Positions 15,925 through 23,216 of a stretch of 33,504 nt of DNA are shown piece after piece. Numbering within the stretch: the stretch's first letter is position 1; every line of letters starts with the position of its first letter. The translations under genes and the position numbers were made by a program. Source of the DNA: Candidatus Altimarinota bacterium (GTDB taxonomy: Bacteria > Patescibacteriota > Gracilibacteria > UBA4473); NCBI GenBank assembly GCA_021735575.1, contig JAIPGU010000004.1, positions 1 through 33,504 of the forward strand. The letters are read 5' to 3'. The notes under the pieces were generated by a model, which was not told the origin of the DNA, searched no databases, and worked only from the letters and a program-made list of their open reading frames with translations.

Positions 15925-16401
15925 CTACGAAATACGGCTTTTTTGCGCCGCCCAATACGCCACCGCAATCGCATCAGCCGCATCATCCAATTTTGGTGTT
16001 TTTGAAAGACAAAAAAGCGTCTGCGCCATTTTTTTCATCTGCGTTTTATCTGCTTTCCCATCGCCTGTGAAGCAAGATTTTACCTCTACTGGTTTTGGTT
16101 CGACTATTCCCATTCCAGCTTTATGCGCCAAAAACATCAACACTCCTCGCACCTGCGCAACTTGTAATCCCGTTGTTACATTTTGAACAAAAAACAAATC
16201 CTCGATCGAGAGAACATCTGGCTTATATTTCTTCAAAAGTGATTCAAAATCTTTCGCAATTTCCAAAAGACGTGCCGCAAAATTTTTCTGGGATTTTGTG
16301 CGGATCACTCCAAAAGTTTCTAGCTTTATATCTGATTTTTGTTTTTCGAGAACCGCAAAACCGCAGAGTCCGTATCCAGGATCGATGCCAAGAATTTTCA
16401 T
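15925..16401 (-). CDS. ruvC: Crossover junction endodeoxyribonuclease RuvC
   Basis: This Holliday-junction resolvase cuts four-way DNA junctions during recombination. At 158 aa it is normal length. The catalytic carboxylates are in place: Asp7 (GIDPGYG), Glu67 (SIEDLF), Asp140 and Asp143 (LDDAADAIA). The start at 16401 gives the canonical MKILGIDPG N-terminus. It is a single gene, divergent from trpR, without ruvA or ruvB beside it. Its presence is of interest beside so many cruciform-forming palindromes, but no direct link is implied. Confidence 0.95.
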   Translation of the reverse strand: MKILGIDPGYGLCGFAVLEKQKSDIKLETFGVIRTKSQKNFAARLLEIAKDFESLLKKYKPDVLSIEDLFFVQNVTTGLQVAQVRGVLMFLAHKAGMGIVEPKPVEVKSCFTGDGKADKTQMKKMAQTLFCLSKTPKLDDAADAIAVAYWAAQKSRIS

Positions 16402-16449
16402 GACAAAGAAACATTACCGCCTCTTTATCTTTTTGAAAAGGTTCTCTTT

Positions 16450-16489
16450 GTTGTCTTGTGATCTCGTGATCTCGTTATCTCGTCATCTA
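16450..16489 (+). repeat. 8-bp direct repeat array, five units
   Basis: Units GTTGTCTT, GTGATCTC, GTGATCTC, GTTATCTC, GTCATCTA lie head to tail in the ruvC-trpR divergent spacer. The unit family is the same as at 10473-10504. Confidence 0.72.
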
Positions 16490-16516
16490 ATTTTTTGTTT
16501 GACAAACAAAAAATTA
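16488..16516. promoter_or_regulatory. 29-bp perfect palindrome upstream of trpR
   Basis: Arms TAATTTTTTGTTTG (16488-16501) and CAAACAAAAAATTA (16503-16516) around one base. Its right arm shares AAAAAATTA with the left arm of a second dyad (about 16508-16523 with 16534-16549), so the two cannot form together. It may be an operator, or an alternative-structure switch if transcribed. Confidence 0.55.
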
Positions 16517-16519
16517 TTC

Positions 16520-16555
16520 GTACCGTTACACCAGTACAAATAATTTTTTTATCAT
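16520..16555 (+). promoter_or_regulatory. Candidate trpR promoter with TrpR operator
   Basis: The 18-bp sequence GTACCGTTACACCAGTAC (16520-16537) has the length and outer GTAC...GTAC of the E. coli trp operator GTACTAGTTAACTAGTAC and matches it at 12 of 18 positions. It covers the candidate -35 TTACAC (16526-16531), with -10 TATCAT at 16550-16555 (18-nt spacer). This would let TrpR with tryptophan block its own operon. Confidence 0.5.
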
Positions 16556-16586
16556 AAAAACCTCTCTTCCCGAAATCGCCGAAAAA

Positions 16587-16820
16587 GTGTCCCGCATGGA
16601 CAAAAAAGAAGTGGAACTTTTCTTCCGCGCCTTCTTTACTCCGCAGGAACTGGAAACGCTCGACCACCGGTATAGATTGGTAGAACTCTTGGTACAAGGA
16701 CTGCCTCAAAGAGAAATTGCCGACCGCATAGGAGTCAGTATCTCTCAAATTTCACGAGGGTCGCAAGAACTCAAATTTGGGTACGGGAAAAAAATATTTC
16801 CTCAACTGTGGAAACACTGA
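16587..16820 (+). CDS. trpR: Trp repressor homologue
   Basis: A 77-aa (or slightly longer) DNA-binding repressor that by family uses tryptophan as corepressor. The C-terminal two-thirds matches TrpR: FFTPQELETLDHRYRLVELL, then the helix-turn-helix QREIADRIGVSISQISRGS, with ISRGSQELK corresponding to E. coli ITRGSNSLK. The start is uncertain. GTG at 16587 and ATG at 16596 are possible, but the frame stays open and looks coding further upstream (TSLPEIAEK) without an ATG, GTG or TTG, so the N-terminus could begin at an unusual codon. It is the first gene of the trp locus and diverges from ruvC. The operator-like site in front suggests autoregulation. The 3' end (TGTGGAAACACTGA) is half of an inverted repeat. 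Confidence 0.88.
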   Translation: MSRMDKKEVELFFRAFFTPQELETLDHRYRLVELLVQGLPQREIADRIGVSISQISRGSQELKFGYGKKIFPQLWKH

Positions 16821-16934
16821 AAAATGGATATTGCTTTGTTGGCTTCCCAAAAATTCACTCGTCGTACCATAAGTACGACTCGCTCTAATTTTTGTTCGCC
16901 GCCTCGTCCTATCTCATTCCTCAGTGTTTCCACA
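16807..16934. repeat. Long-range inverted repeat between trpR and trpE
   Basis: TGTGGAAACACTGA (16807-16820, the end of trpR) is repeated inverted and perfect as TCAGTGTTTCCACA at 16921-16934. Between them is an inner hairpin, GTCGTAC-CATAA-GTACGAC (about 16862-16880). The transcript could fold into one large stem before trpE. A small open frame beginning at 16824 has no Trp codons, so a classical attenuator leader is not supported. Confidence 0.6.
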
Positions 16935-16968
16935 ACACATATGCACTGTTGTTGTGATTTATAAAAAA

Positions 16969-18330
16969 ATGAACATTCAAGAATTTGATTTCGACCCCTC
17001 TCTCACCCCGCCTCAAATTTTTGCCGCGGTGCGAGAAGTGTTTGACACGCCATGTGTGTTACTGGAGTCGATGAGTTTCGACGAAAAAAATAAAATGTCC
17101 CTCATCGCCAGTTGCCCCGTGCAGGAAATTATTACTTTTAAAGATTCTTTTGATCGAATCGAGAAAGCGCTGAAAAAAACACAAAAATTGGAGTCTGACA
17201 TTTCCCATTTTCCTTTTGCTGGCGGGCTTATCGGATATTTTAATTTCGAAATTCTAGGGGAAATAGAACCCCAACTCTCACGCGAGTCCCATGTCCCGCA
17301 TGCTCTTTTCTACGAATTTTCTCGATTTGTATTTTTTGATCATGAGCGGAGAAAAATCGTATTTATGACGAGAAAAGACGAACCCGATTTTGAAATCACA
17401 AACAAAAAACTTTTATCCCGCGCCAAAGAAATTCCTGCAAAAAATATTGATCCTGCAGAACTCAAATCTCCTGAACTCGCTGACTTTAGCCCTTTTATTT
17501 CCGAACAAACCGAAAGCACTTTCTCTGAAAAAGTACAGTATGCCAAAGAACAAATTTTAAACGGCGAAGTGTTTCAGATGATTGTTTCTAATGAATTTCA
17601 AAAAAATGTTGGCACTCGTGATGGATTAGAATTCTATGAAGTATTGCGTGCTATTGAGCCTACTACGCATCTCTACCTTCTTGATTTTGGTGAACACGGA
17701 CAAGTTGTGGGAGCCAGTCCCGAAATTTTGGGAAGCAAACGCGAGACGCACGTACTGTACCGTCCCATTGCAGGGACGCGGTTTCGTGGACGTACGGATG
17801 AAGAAGATCAAAAGATTCTTCAAGAAATGTGTAACGACCCCAAGGAAAATGCCGAACATGACATGTTGGTGGATTTGGGACGAAATGATTTGGGGAAAAT
17901 TTGCAAAACGGGAACCGTACGCATAGTGCGCGAAAAATACGGGAAATTTTTTGCGAATGTCATGCATTTGATCACCGATATTGCCGGAGAAATCGAGGAC
18001 GACATGAACAGTGTCGATTTTTTCAAAGCCATTCAACCCGCGGGAACCCTAACCGGTGCGCCCAAACTCCGCGCCATAGAACTCATCCAAAAGCTGGAAA
18101 CTCACCCCAGAGATATTTACGGAGGTGCTGTGGGGTACTTCTCCGCTGATGGGAATATGGAATTTGCGATTGCGATCAGAACGTTTTTTCTCCAAAATTC
18201 CATTGCCCGATTTCGAGTCGGAGCTGGAATTGTGCAGGATTCTGTCCCACACAAGGAGTGGCTCGAAGTCCACAATAAGGCAAAGACTCTCGTTAAAATT
18301 TTTAACTTTCTTGAAAACGCTGAAAAATGA
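16969..18330 (+). CDS. trpE: Anthranilate synthase component I
   Basis: Converts chorismate (with ammonia supplied by TrpG) to anthranilate, the first step of tryptophan synthesis. At 453 aa it is full length. The N-terminal LLES tryptophan-binding motif (residues 31-34) is present, so feedback inhibition is expected. The C-terminal chorismate-binding domain shows PIAGTRFRGR, EHDMLVDLGRNDLG, PAGTLTGAPK and GAGIVQDS. The start is placed at the ATG at 16969; a GTG at 16924 lies inside the inverted repeat and adds 15 residues without family support. The TGA stop overlaps the next ATG (ATGA), which indicates translational coupling to the 2H phosphoesterase gene. Confidence 0.95.
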   Translation: MNIQEFDFDPSLTPPQIFAAVREVFDTPCVLLESMSFDEKNKMSLIASCPVQEIITFKDSFDRIEKALKKTQKLESDISHFPFAGGLIGYFNFEILGEIEPQLSRESHVPHALFYEFSRFVFFDHERRKIVFMTRKDEPDFEITNKKLLSRAKEIPAKNIDPAELKSPELADFSPFISEQTESTFSEKVQYAKEQILNGEVFQMIVSNEFQKNVGTRDGLEFYEVLRAIEPTTHLYLLDFGEHGQVVGASPEILGSKRETHVLYRPIAGTRFRGRTDEEDQKILQEMCNDPKENAEHDMLVDLGRNDLGKICKTGTVRIVREKYGKFFANVMHLITDIAGEIEDDMNSVDFFKAIQPAGTLTGAPKLRAIELIQKLETHPRDIYGGAVGYFSADGNMEFAIAIRTFFLQNSIARFRVGAGIVQDSVPHKEWLEVHNKAKTLVKIFNFLENAEK

Positions 18331-18974
18331 ATCTCGAATCTCAACAAAAACGGTTTGAAAAAAATTGGAATACATATTCCCCTCTTTTTGGAAGCAAAGC
18401 GTGGAAAGAAGATCCCGATTTCCTCTATTTTATTGAAGTCCCGCTTCCTTCTTCTCTGTGGACCGAAATGGAGAGAATTTCTGAGCAACTAAAATGCCTC
18501 AGTCCCAAAGCCCACAAGTTTTGGATTTCGCCACAAAAAATGCATATCACCCTCGCACTTCCTGGTCGAAAAGGAGAACATTTCCAAGCAAATGGGGTGG
18601 CATTTATGAAAAAACAAATCGAAGAAGCGATACAAAATATTTCGGTCTTTAAAGTCGAACTGGGAAATTTGAATTGCTTCCCCGATGTAATTTTTCGTGA
18701 AGTACTTGATCCAACTGGAATGCTTCAAGCGCTTCATAATGACATTTGCAAACGCATTCCTTTTACCCAAAAACCAGAGTATCAGTTCGATAATTTTATT
18801 CCTCATCTTTCTTTTGCAATGGGAGAAGGTGATAAAAATATTTTTGCACATAAAGATTTTTCACGGGAACTTCCAATAACTCCCATGAAAATCGAAAGAA
18901 TTTTTCTCGGAAAAGCAAAAAACGAAGAAGGCGAATATGAAAGTCGAATCTTGCATGAATTTATACTCCATTAA
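18327..18974 (+). CDS. 2H phosphoesterase superfamily protein inside the trp operon
   Basis: A 215-aa protein of the LigT/2'-5' RNA ligase-like 2H superfamily, recognised by its two histidine motifs: HIT at 73-75 (MHITLALPG) and HLS at 160-162 (FIPHLSFAMGE). The spacing of about 85 residues is typical. Known family members open or close 2',3'-cyclic phosphates or 2'-5' bonds in RNA or nucleotides. No tryptophan-pathway role is known to me. The start codon overlaps the trpE stop by ATGA, so it is translated with trpE. It could repair RNA, act on a nucleotide by-product, or simply have been inserted into the operon; the sequence does not decide. Confidence 0.82.
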   Translation: MNLESQQKRFEKNWNTYSPLFGSKAWKEDPDFLYFIEVPLPSSLWTEMERISEQLKCLSPKAHKFWISPQKMHITLALPGRKGEHFQANGVAFMKKQIEEAIQNISVFKVELGNLNCFPDVIFREVLDPTGMLQALHNDICKRIPFTQKPEYQFDNFIPHLSFAMGEGDKNIFAHKDFSRELPITPMKIERIFLGKAKNEEGEYESRILHEFILH

Positions 18975-19020
18975 TGATGCTTAATAAACCTCAAAATATC
19001 GTAATACACACATTCTCAGA

Positions 19021-19147
19021 AAACTCTGAGAAATGTTGTAAGACGCGACGGCGAGCAAAAATCGATGTTGTAAACATCGTCCTGAGCGAAGTCGAAGGAT
19101 CTCTTTGCTCTTTTCGAAGAAAAGGAAACCAGCTTTTGCGAAGACAA
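19021..19147 (+). repeat. 127-bp inverted repeat flanking trpG, left copy
   Basis: This 127-bp sequence recurs inverted at 19805-19931 with four mismatches and no gaps. It contains CCTGAGCGAAGTCGAAGGAT, a module whose variant is found near 32542 after tuf, and a GATGTTGTAAACATC palindrome. It begins beside a TTCTCAGA/TCTGAGAA hairpin (19013-19032). Confidence 0.9.
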
Positions 19148-19200
19148 TCCCGCATCAAGTGCGGGACAGGCTCCGTATTTACTCATTTCTCAGCATTTTT

Positions 19201-19797
19201 ATGAAAAAAGTACTCCTCATCGACAACTACGACAGCTTCACATACAACCTCGTGCAATATTTGCAGGAACTCGGGTGCGAGGTCATTGTAAAACGTAATG
19301 ACAATGTAGTGACAAAAGAAGCAGAAGAAATACAACCTGATGCTTTGGTATTTTCTCCCGGTCCAGGAACGGTCGAAAATGCCCGCGACATCGGAAACGG
19401 AATTGAGATTTTTGAACATTTCCGCGGTAAGATTCCGATTCTGGGCGTGTGTCTTGGGCATCAGATGATCGGGAAATATTTCGGCGGAGACATTCAAAAA
19501 GTTTTCCCCGTACACGGGAAGAGGTGGCCGATACAAATTATAAAAAAGACAGGACTCTTTCGAAATTTCCCTGACCAGATAGAAGGCATGCGCTATCACT
19601 CGCTTGTGGTCACACGAGATACGTTTCCGCCAGAACTCACGATTACCGCCGAAACCGAAGACGGACTCGTGATGGCATGCGAAAAAGCCGATGAACGTAT
19701 TTTTGGTATTCAGTTTCACCCAGAATCTATCGGGACAGCGTCTGGCATGGACATTCTCAAAAACTTTCTCTCTTTAGAAACTCCGATAAATGCATAA
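19201..19797 (+). CDS. trpG: Anthranilate synthase glutaminase component (component II)
   Basis: A class I glutamine amidotransferase that releases ammonia from glutamine for TrpE. It has 198 aa with catalytic Cys84 (GVCLGHQ), His173 and Glu175 (QFHPES), and the oxyanion region SPGPG at 52-56. The start at ATG 19201 gives the usual MKKVLLIDNYDSFTYNL beginning; an in-frame ATG at 19105 lies inside the upstream repeat and would add meaningless residues. There is no Shine-Dalgarno sequence. The gene is enclosed between two inverted 127-bp repeats. It is not fused to trpD or trpE. Confidence 0.95.
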   Translation: MKKVLLIDNYDSFTYNLVQYLQELGCEVIVKRNDNVVTKEAEEIQPDALVFSPGPGTVENARDIGNGIEIFEHFRGKIPILGVCLGHQMIGKYFGGDIQKVFPVHGKRWPIQIIKKTGLFRNFPDQIEGMRYHSLVVTRDTFPPELTITAETEDGLVMACEKADERIFGIQFHPESIGTASGMDILKNFLSLETPINA

Positions 19798-19804
19798 TAC
19801 TTTG

Positions 19805-19931
19805 TTGTCTTCGCAAAAGAGGGGTTCCTTTTCTTCGAAAAGAGCAAAGAGATCCTTCGACTTCGCTCAGGACGATGTTTACAACATCGATTTTTGCTCG
19901 CCGTCGCGTCTTATAACATTTCTCAGAGTTT
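19805..19931 (-). repeat. 127-bp inverted repeat flanking trpG, right copy
   Basis: The inverse complement of 19021-19147, about 97% identical. It begins 8 bp after the trpG stop and ends 4 bp before the trpD ATG, so it fills the whole trpG-trpD spacer. Confidence 0.9.
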
Positions 19932-19935
19932 CTAC

Positions 19936-20805
19936 ATGAATATGTCCTCAATTATTTTTGACGAAGCAGAAAGAAATCCCGAACGTGTTCGGAAGAAACT
20001 CATTGAACTCCACGAAGAGGGAGAGACAGTGGAGGATATTCTGGAATTTATAGAAGCGTTGGAGATGCGAAAAATTTCCGTCCCATACGCAGGACGTGCC
20101 TTTGACGTTTGCGGAACTGGGGGATCGGGGAAAAAGAGAATCAATCTTTCGACCGCTCTCGCGATCCTTCTCAGCAAAAAGTTTCCCATCGCCAAGCACG
20201 GCAACAGAGGCGCGTCAGGACGCGTGGGAAGTTTCGATATTATTGAAGCGGTGGGACTTGAAATTTCCGACACTCCAGAGAAAGTAAAAAAAAATCTCAC
20301 AGAAAAAAATTTGGCTTTTGTTTTTGCTCCTGCGTTCCATCCCGCACTCAAGCCCCTTGCGCCCATCCGCAAAAGCATTCCCCACCCGACCATTTTTAAT
20401 TTCCTCGGTCCGCTCCTAAACCCGCTCGAAAATATTACCGCGCAAATAGTCGGGGTCCCGAGTGAAGAGGTGGGAGAAAAATTATCGCGCACAGCGCAAG
20501 AACTCGGGAAAAATGTCCTCTTTGTGTATGACCGAGAGGGGGGTCTAGACGATGTTTCAATTTTAGGGGAAACCGTTTTTTGGGAAGTGAAAAAGAGAAA
20601 CATAAAAACGGGAACATTTGTGCCAGAGGATTTTGATATCCAGCGTGTTGAAAATTTTGAGGATATTCAGGGCGGAAATTCTCTCGAAGAAAATGTAAAA
20701 ATTTTTCGCGCACTTCTCGATGGCACCGCATCAGAATCGCATTTAAAATTTCTGGAAATAAATGCACGCGTAGCGGAACAATTTTTTCAAAAGTTTACAC
20801 CCTAA
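19936..20805 (+). CDS. trpD: Anthranilate phosphoribosyltransferase
   Basis: Transfers phosphoribose from PRPP to anthranilate. The PRPP-binding CGTGGSGK (about residues 59-66) and KHGNRGASGRVGS (87-99) are intact, as is NFLGPLLNP further on. At 289 aa it is shorter than the usual 330-350; the N-terminal helical domain, which forms the dimer interface in known structures, is reduced. The start is at ATG 19936 (a second ATG is at 19942); a longer frame from 19894 would be encoded by the repeat. There is no Shine-Dalgarno sequence. Confidence 0.93.
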   Translation: MNMSSIIFDEAERNPERVRKKLIELHEEGETVEDILEFIEALEMRKISVPYAGRAFDVCGTGGSGKKRINLSTALAILLSKKFPIAKHGNRGASGRVGSFDIIEAVGLEISDTPEKVKKNLTEKNLAFVFAPAFHPALKPLAPIRKSIPHPTIFNFLGPLLNPLENITAQIVGVPSEEVGEKLSRTAQELGKNVLFVYDREGGLDDVSILGETVFWEVKKRNIKTGTFVPEDFDIQRVENFEDIQGGNSLEENVKIFRALLDGTASESHLKFLEINARVAEQFFQKFTP

Positions 20806-20809
20806 ACCC

Positions 20810-20838
20810 GTAGGGACAGGTTTAAAACCTGTCCTTAC
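20810..20838. repeat. GTAGGGACAGG palindrome, copy 3, between trpD and trpC
   Basis: A 29-nt palindrome (GTAGGGACAGGTTT ... ACCTGTCCTTAC, one mismatch), related to 6681-6709 and 8356-8383. It makes up most of the 43-bp trpD-trpC spacer and would form a hairpin in the operon mRNA. Confidence 0.7.
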
Positions 20839-20848
20839 AAAATATCAT

Positions 20849-21649
20849 ATGACAACCATTCTTCATCAGATCATTGCACATAAAACACAAGAAATTGTGG
20901 GGCTCTCTATGCGTCTTAAAAATGCCCGACCACAGAAATCAAAACGCAGTTTTTTGCAGGCACTTATCTCCTCCAAGCACAAACTCGCTCTGATTGCCGA
21001 AATCAAAAAAAAATCCCCATCTCGCGGTGACATACTTCCGGACGCAGACGTGCTCTCAATCGCAGAAATCTATGAAAAATCTGGCGCGAGTGCCATTTCC
21101 GTGCTGACAGATTACCAGTACTTCGGCGGATCACTCGCCGACCTACAGCAAGTGTCACGAATGGTAGATATTCCCGTCCTTCGCAAAGATTTCATCCTTG
21201 ATGCATCTCAAATTCTCGAAGCCCGCATGGCAGAAGCCGATAGCGTGCTCCTCATGGTATCGGTTCTGAAGGAGACAAAAAAAATACAGGAACTCATCCA
21301 GTACGCCCAGTCATTGGGTATGGAACCACTGGTCGAAACGCACGACGAGGCAGAAATTAAAATTGCTGTGCAATCGGGAGCCAAAATAATCGGCGTCAAT
21401 GCGCGGTATTTTTCTGACCTTTCGGTCGATATCACCCGCCTCCCCACACTGCTCAAAAAAATTCCCCAAGGCATTGTGCGTGTTGCCGAATCTGGGATGA
21501 AGACACGAGAAGATATGCAGTATCTCTCCCCTCACTGCGATGCCGTTCTTATTGGTACCACGCTGATGGAAGAAGGCGAAGAAGGGATCGAGGAGAAAAT
21601 AAAAGAAATTATGGAAGGAAAAAAATCCCAAGCACCAAGCACCAAATAA
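20849..21649 (+). CDS. trpC: Indole-3-glycerol-phosphate synthase
   Basis: Closes the indole ring from CdRP. It is a 266-aa TIM-barrel enzyme with EIKKKSPSRG (Glu51, Lys53), VLRKDFILD (Lys113), PLVETHDEAE and GVNARYFSDL, followed by VAESGM. These residues match the family's catalytic set. The last ten residues (GKKSQAPSTK) are encoded by an A/C-rich dispersed repeat (CCAAGCACCAAGCACCAAAT), so the repeat apparently supplied the present C-terminus. It is a separate protein, not fused to trpF. Confidence 0.95.
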   Translation: MTTILHQIIAHKTQEIVGLSMRLKNARPQKSKRSFLQALISSKHKLALIAEIKKKSPSRGDILPDADVLSIAEIYEKSGASAISVLTDYQYFGGSLADLQQVSRMVDIPVLRKDFILDASQILEARMAEADSVLLMVSVLKETKKIQELIQYAQSLGMEPLVETHDEAEIKIAVQSGAKIIGVNARYFSDLSVDITRLPTLLKKIPQGIVRVAESGMKTREDMQYLSPHCDAVLIGTTLMEEGEEGIEEKIKEIMEGKKSQAPSTK

Positions 21650-21780
21650 CAAATAATATCCAATGACCAAAATTCAAAAGCGTAAAACAAAACTAATTCT
21701 TTGGAATTTTATATTTGAAATTTATTTGGGATTTGTTTTTTGGAATTTGGAATTTTATACCTATTCGTAATTTTTAATTG
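21628..21780. repeat. A/T-rich spacer repeat between trpC and trpB
   Basis: Begins with CCAAGCACCAAGCACCAAAT and continues as C/A-rich then T/G-rich tracts (CCAATGACC, then TTTGGAATTTGGAATTTT), i.e. an imperfect self-complementary spacer. The inverse motif TTTTTTGGTGCTTGG is found at about 23151-23165 after trpB, so trpB lies between inverted versions of this repeat. It ends with ATTCGTAATTTTTAATTG, similar to the sequence before trpA. Confidence 0.55.
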
Positions 21781-21785
21781 TCTTC

Positions 21786-23039
21786 ATGTCTTCTCTCAAA
21801 TCCTTCATCCTCAACCCTACTGGGCACTTCGACACTTTTGGCGGACGCTATGTGCCCGAACTCTTGATTCCTTTTTGCGATGACCTGCATCGCGCATTTT
21901 TTGACTGCATTCGCGACAAGAAATTTCTCAGAGAACTGGAACACTTGCGAGAAACATTTTCTGGTCGCCCGACACCGCTGACCTTTTGTGAAAATCTCAC
22001 AAAACATTTAGGGGGCTCACAAATTTTTGTGAAAAATGAAGGACTCAATCACACCGGCGCGCACAAGATCAATCACTGTATCGGACAGGTTTTGGTCGCC
22101 CGAAAAATGGGCAAAAAGAGAATTATTGCCGAAACTGGCGCTGGACAACATGGGCTGGCGACCGCGACGGTTTGCGCTAAATTTGGTCTAGAGTGCGTCA
22201 TCTACATGGGGCGCAAAGACTACGACCGGCAACGTCCGAATGTGTTCTGGATGGAGCGACTGGGAGCTACCGTCGTTCCAGTCGAAGAAGGAGACAAGTC
22301 TCTGCGTGATGCCATTAACGTCGCGCTTCGGGATTTGATTTCGGATCCCGTTGATACGTATTATTTACTTGGAACGGTCTGTGGACCACATCCCTACCCT
22401 GTGATGAATACGTATTTCCAGAGCGTGATCGGTCGTGAAGTACGCTCTCAAATGGAAGCACAAGCCAAAACCCTTCCTGACTGCATCATCGCTAGTTGTG
22501 GCGGAGGGTCCAATGCGATGGGAATTTTCCATGATTTTCTGGATGACAAAAACGTCTCACTGGTAGCTGTGGAAGCCGGAGGAAAAGGGATTACCGAAAA
22601 AAAGAATCAGTGTGATCATGCGTCAAGATTCGAAACTGGAAGTGTGGGAGTGGCAGAAGGATTTAAATCGTTTTTTCTGCAAAACCCTGACGGGCAAATA
22701 AAAAACTCTCATTCGATTTCCGCTGGACTTGATTATTCAGGCGTCGGTCCTCAAATCGCGTATCTCAAATCTATTGGACGCATCGAAACCACATTTGCAC
22801 TCGATACAGAAGTGCTTGAAGCATATGAACTTTTGGCACAAAAAGAAGGTATTTTAGCAGCGCTCGAATCTGCGCACGCAGTAGCGGAAGCAATCAAGCG
22901 AGCCAAAAAAATGAAGAAGCATCAGTCACTCGTCATTCATTGCTCTGGTCGAGGAGAAAAAGACTTGTTTATTACAGCGGGAAAGTTGGATAGTGAAAAT
23001 TTTAAGAAATTTTTAAAAGAACAAAGCAAACATGAGTAA
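21786..23039 (+). CDS. trpB: Tryptophan synthase beta chain
   Basis: A PLP enzyme that condenses indole with serine. It has 417 aa. The PLP lysine is Lys94 in HTGAHKIN; ETGAGQHG and the phosphate-binding CGGGSNAMG are intact. It is a TrpB1-type sequence that should pair with TrpA, which is encoded two spacers downstream. There is no clear Shine-Dalgarno sequence. It is flanked on both sides by A/T-rich repeat spacers. Confidence 0.96.
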   Translation: MSSLKSFILNPTGHFDTFGGRYVPELLIPFCDDLHRAFFDCIRDKKFLRELEHLRETFSGRPTPLTFCENLTKHLGGSQIFVKNEGLNHTGAHKINHCIGQVLVARKMGKKRIIAETGAGQHGLATATVCAKFGLECVIYMGRKDYDRQRPNVFWMERLGATVVPVEEGDKSLRDAINVALRDLISDPVDTYYLLGTVCGPHPYPVMNTYFQSVIGREVRSQMEAQAKTLPDCIIASCGGGSNAMGIFHDFLDDKNVSLVAVEAGGKGITEKKNQCDHASRFETGSVGVAEGFKSFFLQNPDGQIKNSHSISAGLDYSGVGPQIAYLKSIGRIETTFALDTEVLEAYELLAQKEGILAALESAHAVAEAIKRAKKMKKHQSLVIHCSGRGEKDLFITAGKLDSENFKKFLKEQSKHE

Positions 23040-23212
23040 AATTCCAAAATACAAATTCCAAATATCAAATAAATTCCAAATTCCAATATCAAAACGGGGA
23101 GGGGGTATTCCTTATTTTGAATTTTGTGCTTGTGATTTGTTATTTGTTTGTTTTTTGGTGCTTGGTATTTGGTATTTTCCATCCATTCGTAATTCATAAT
23201 TGATAATTCCCT
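23040..23212. repeat. A/T-rich spacer repeat between trpB and trpA
   Basis: C/A-rich tract (ATTCCAAATATCAAAT-like units), a GGGGAGGGGG centre, then a T/G-rich tract containing TTTTTTGGTGCTTGG. The two halves are roughly complementary. It has the same character as 21628-21780 but is inverted in part. Confidence 0.5.
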
Positions 23213-23216
23213 CCCC

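Noticed and set aside
16824-16964. Possible trp leader peptide before trpE
   Set aside because: The frame has no Trp codons and lies inside an inverted-repeat insert, so classical attenuation is not supported; no T-box features were recognised.
18974-19204. 76-aa frame between the 2H gene and trpG, and its sister 64-aa frame at 19757-19951
   Set aside because: Both translate the same 127-bp inverted repeat (RRRAKIDVVNIVLSEVEGSL); they are repeat DNA, not genes.
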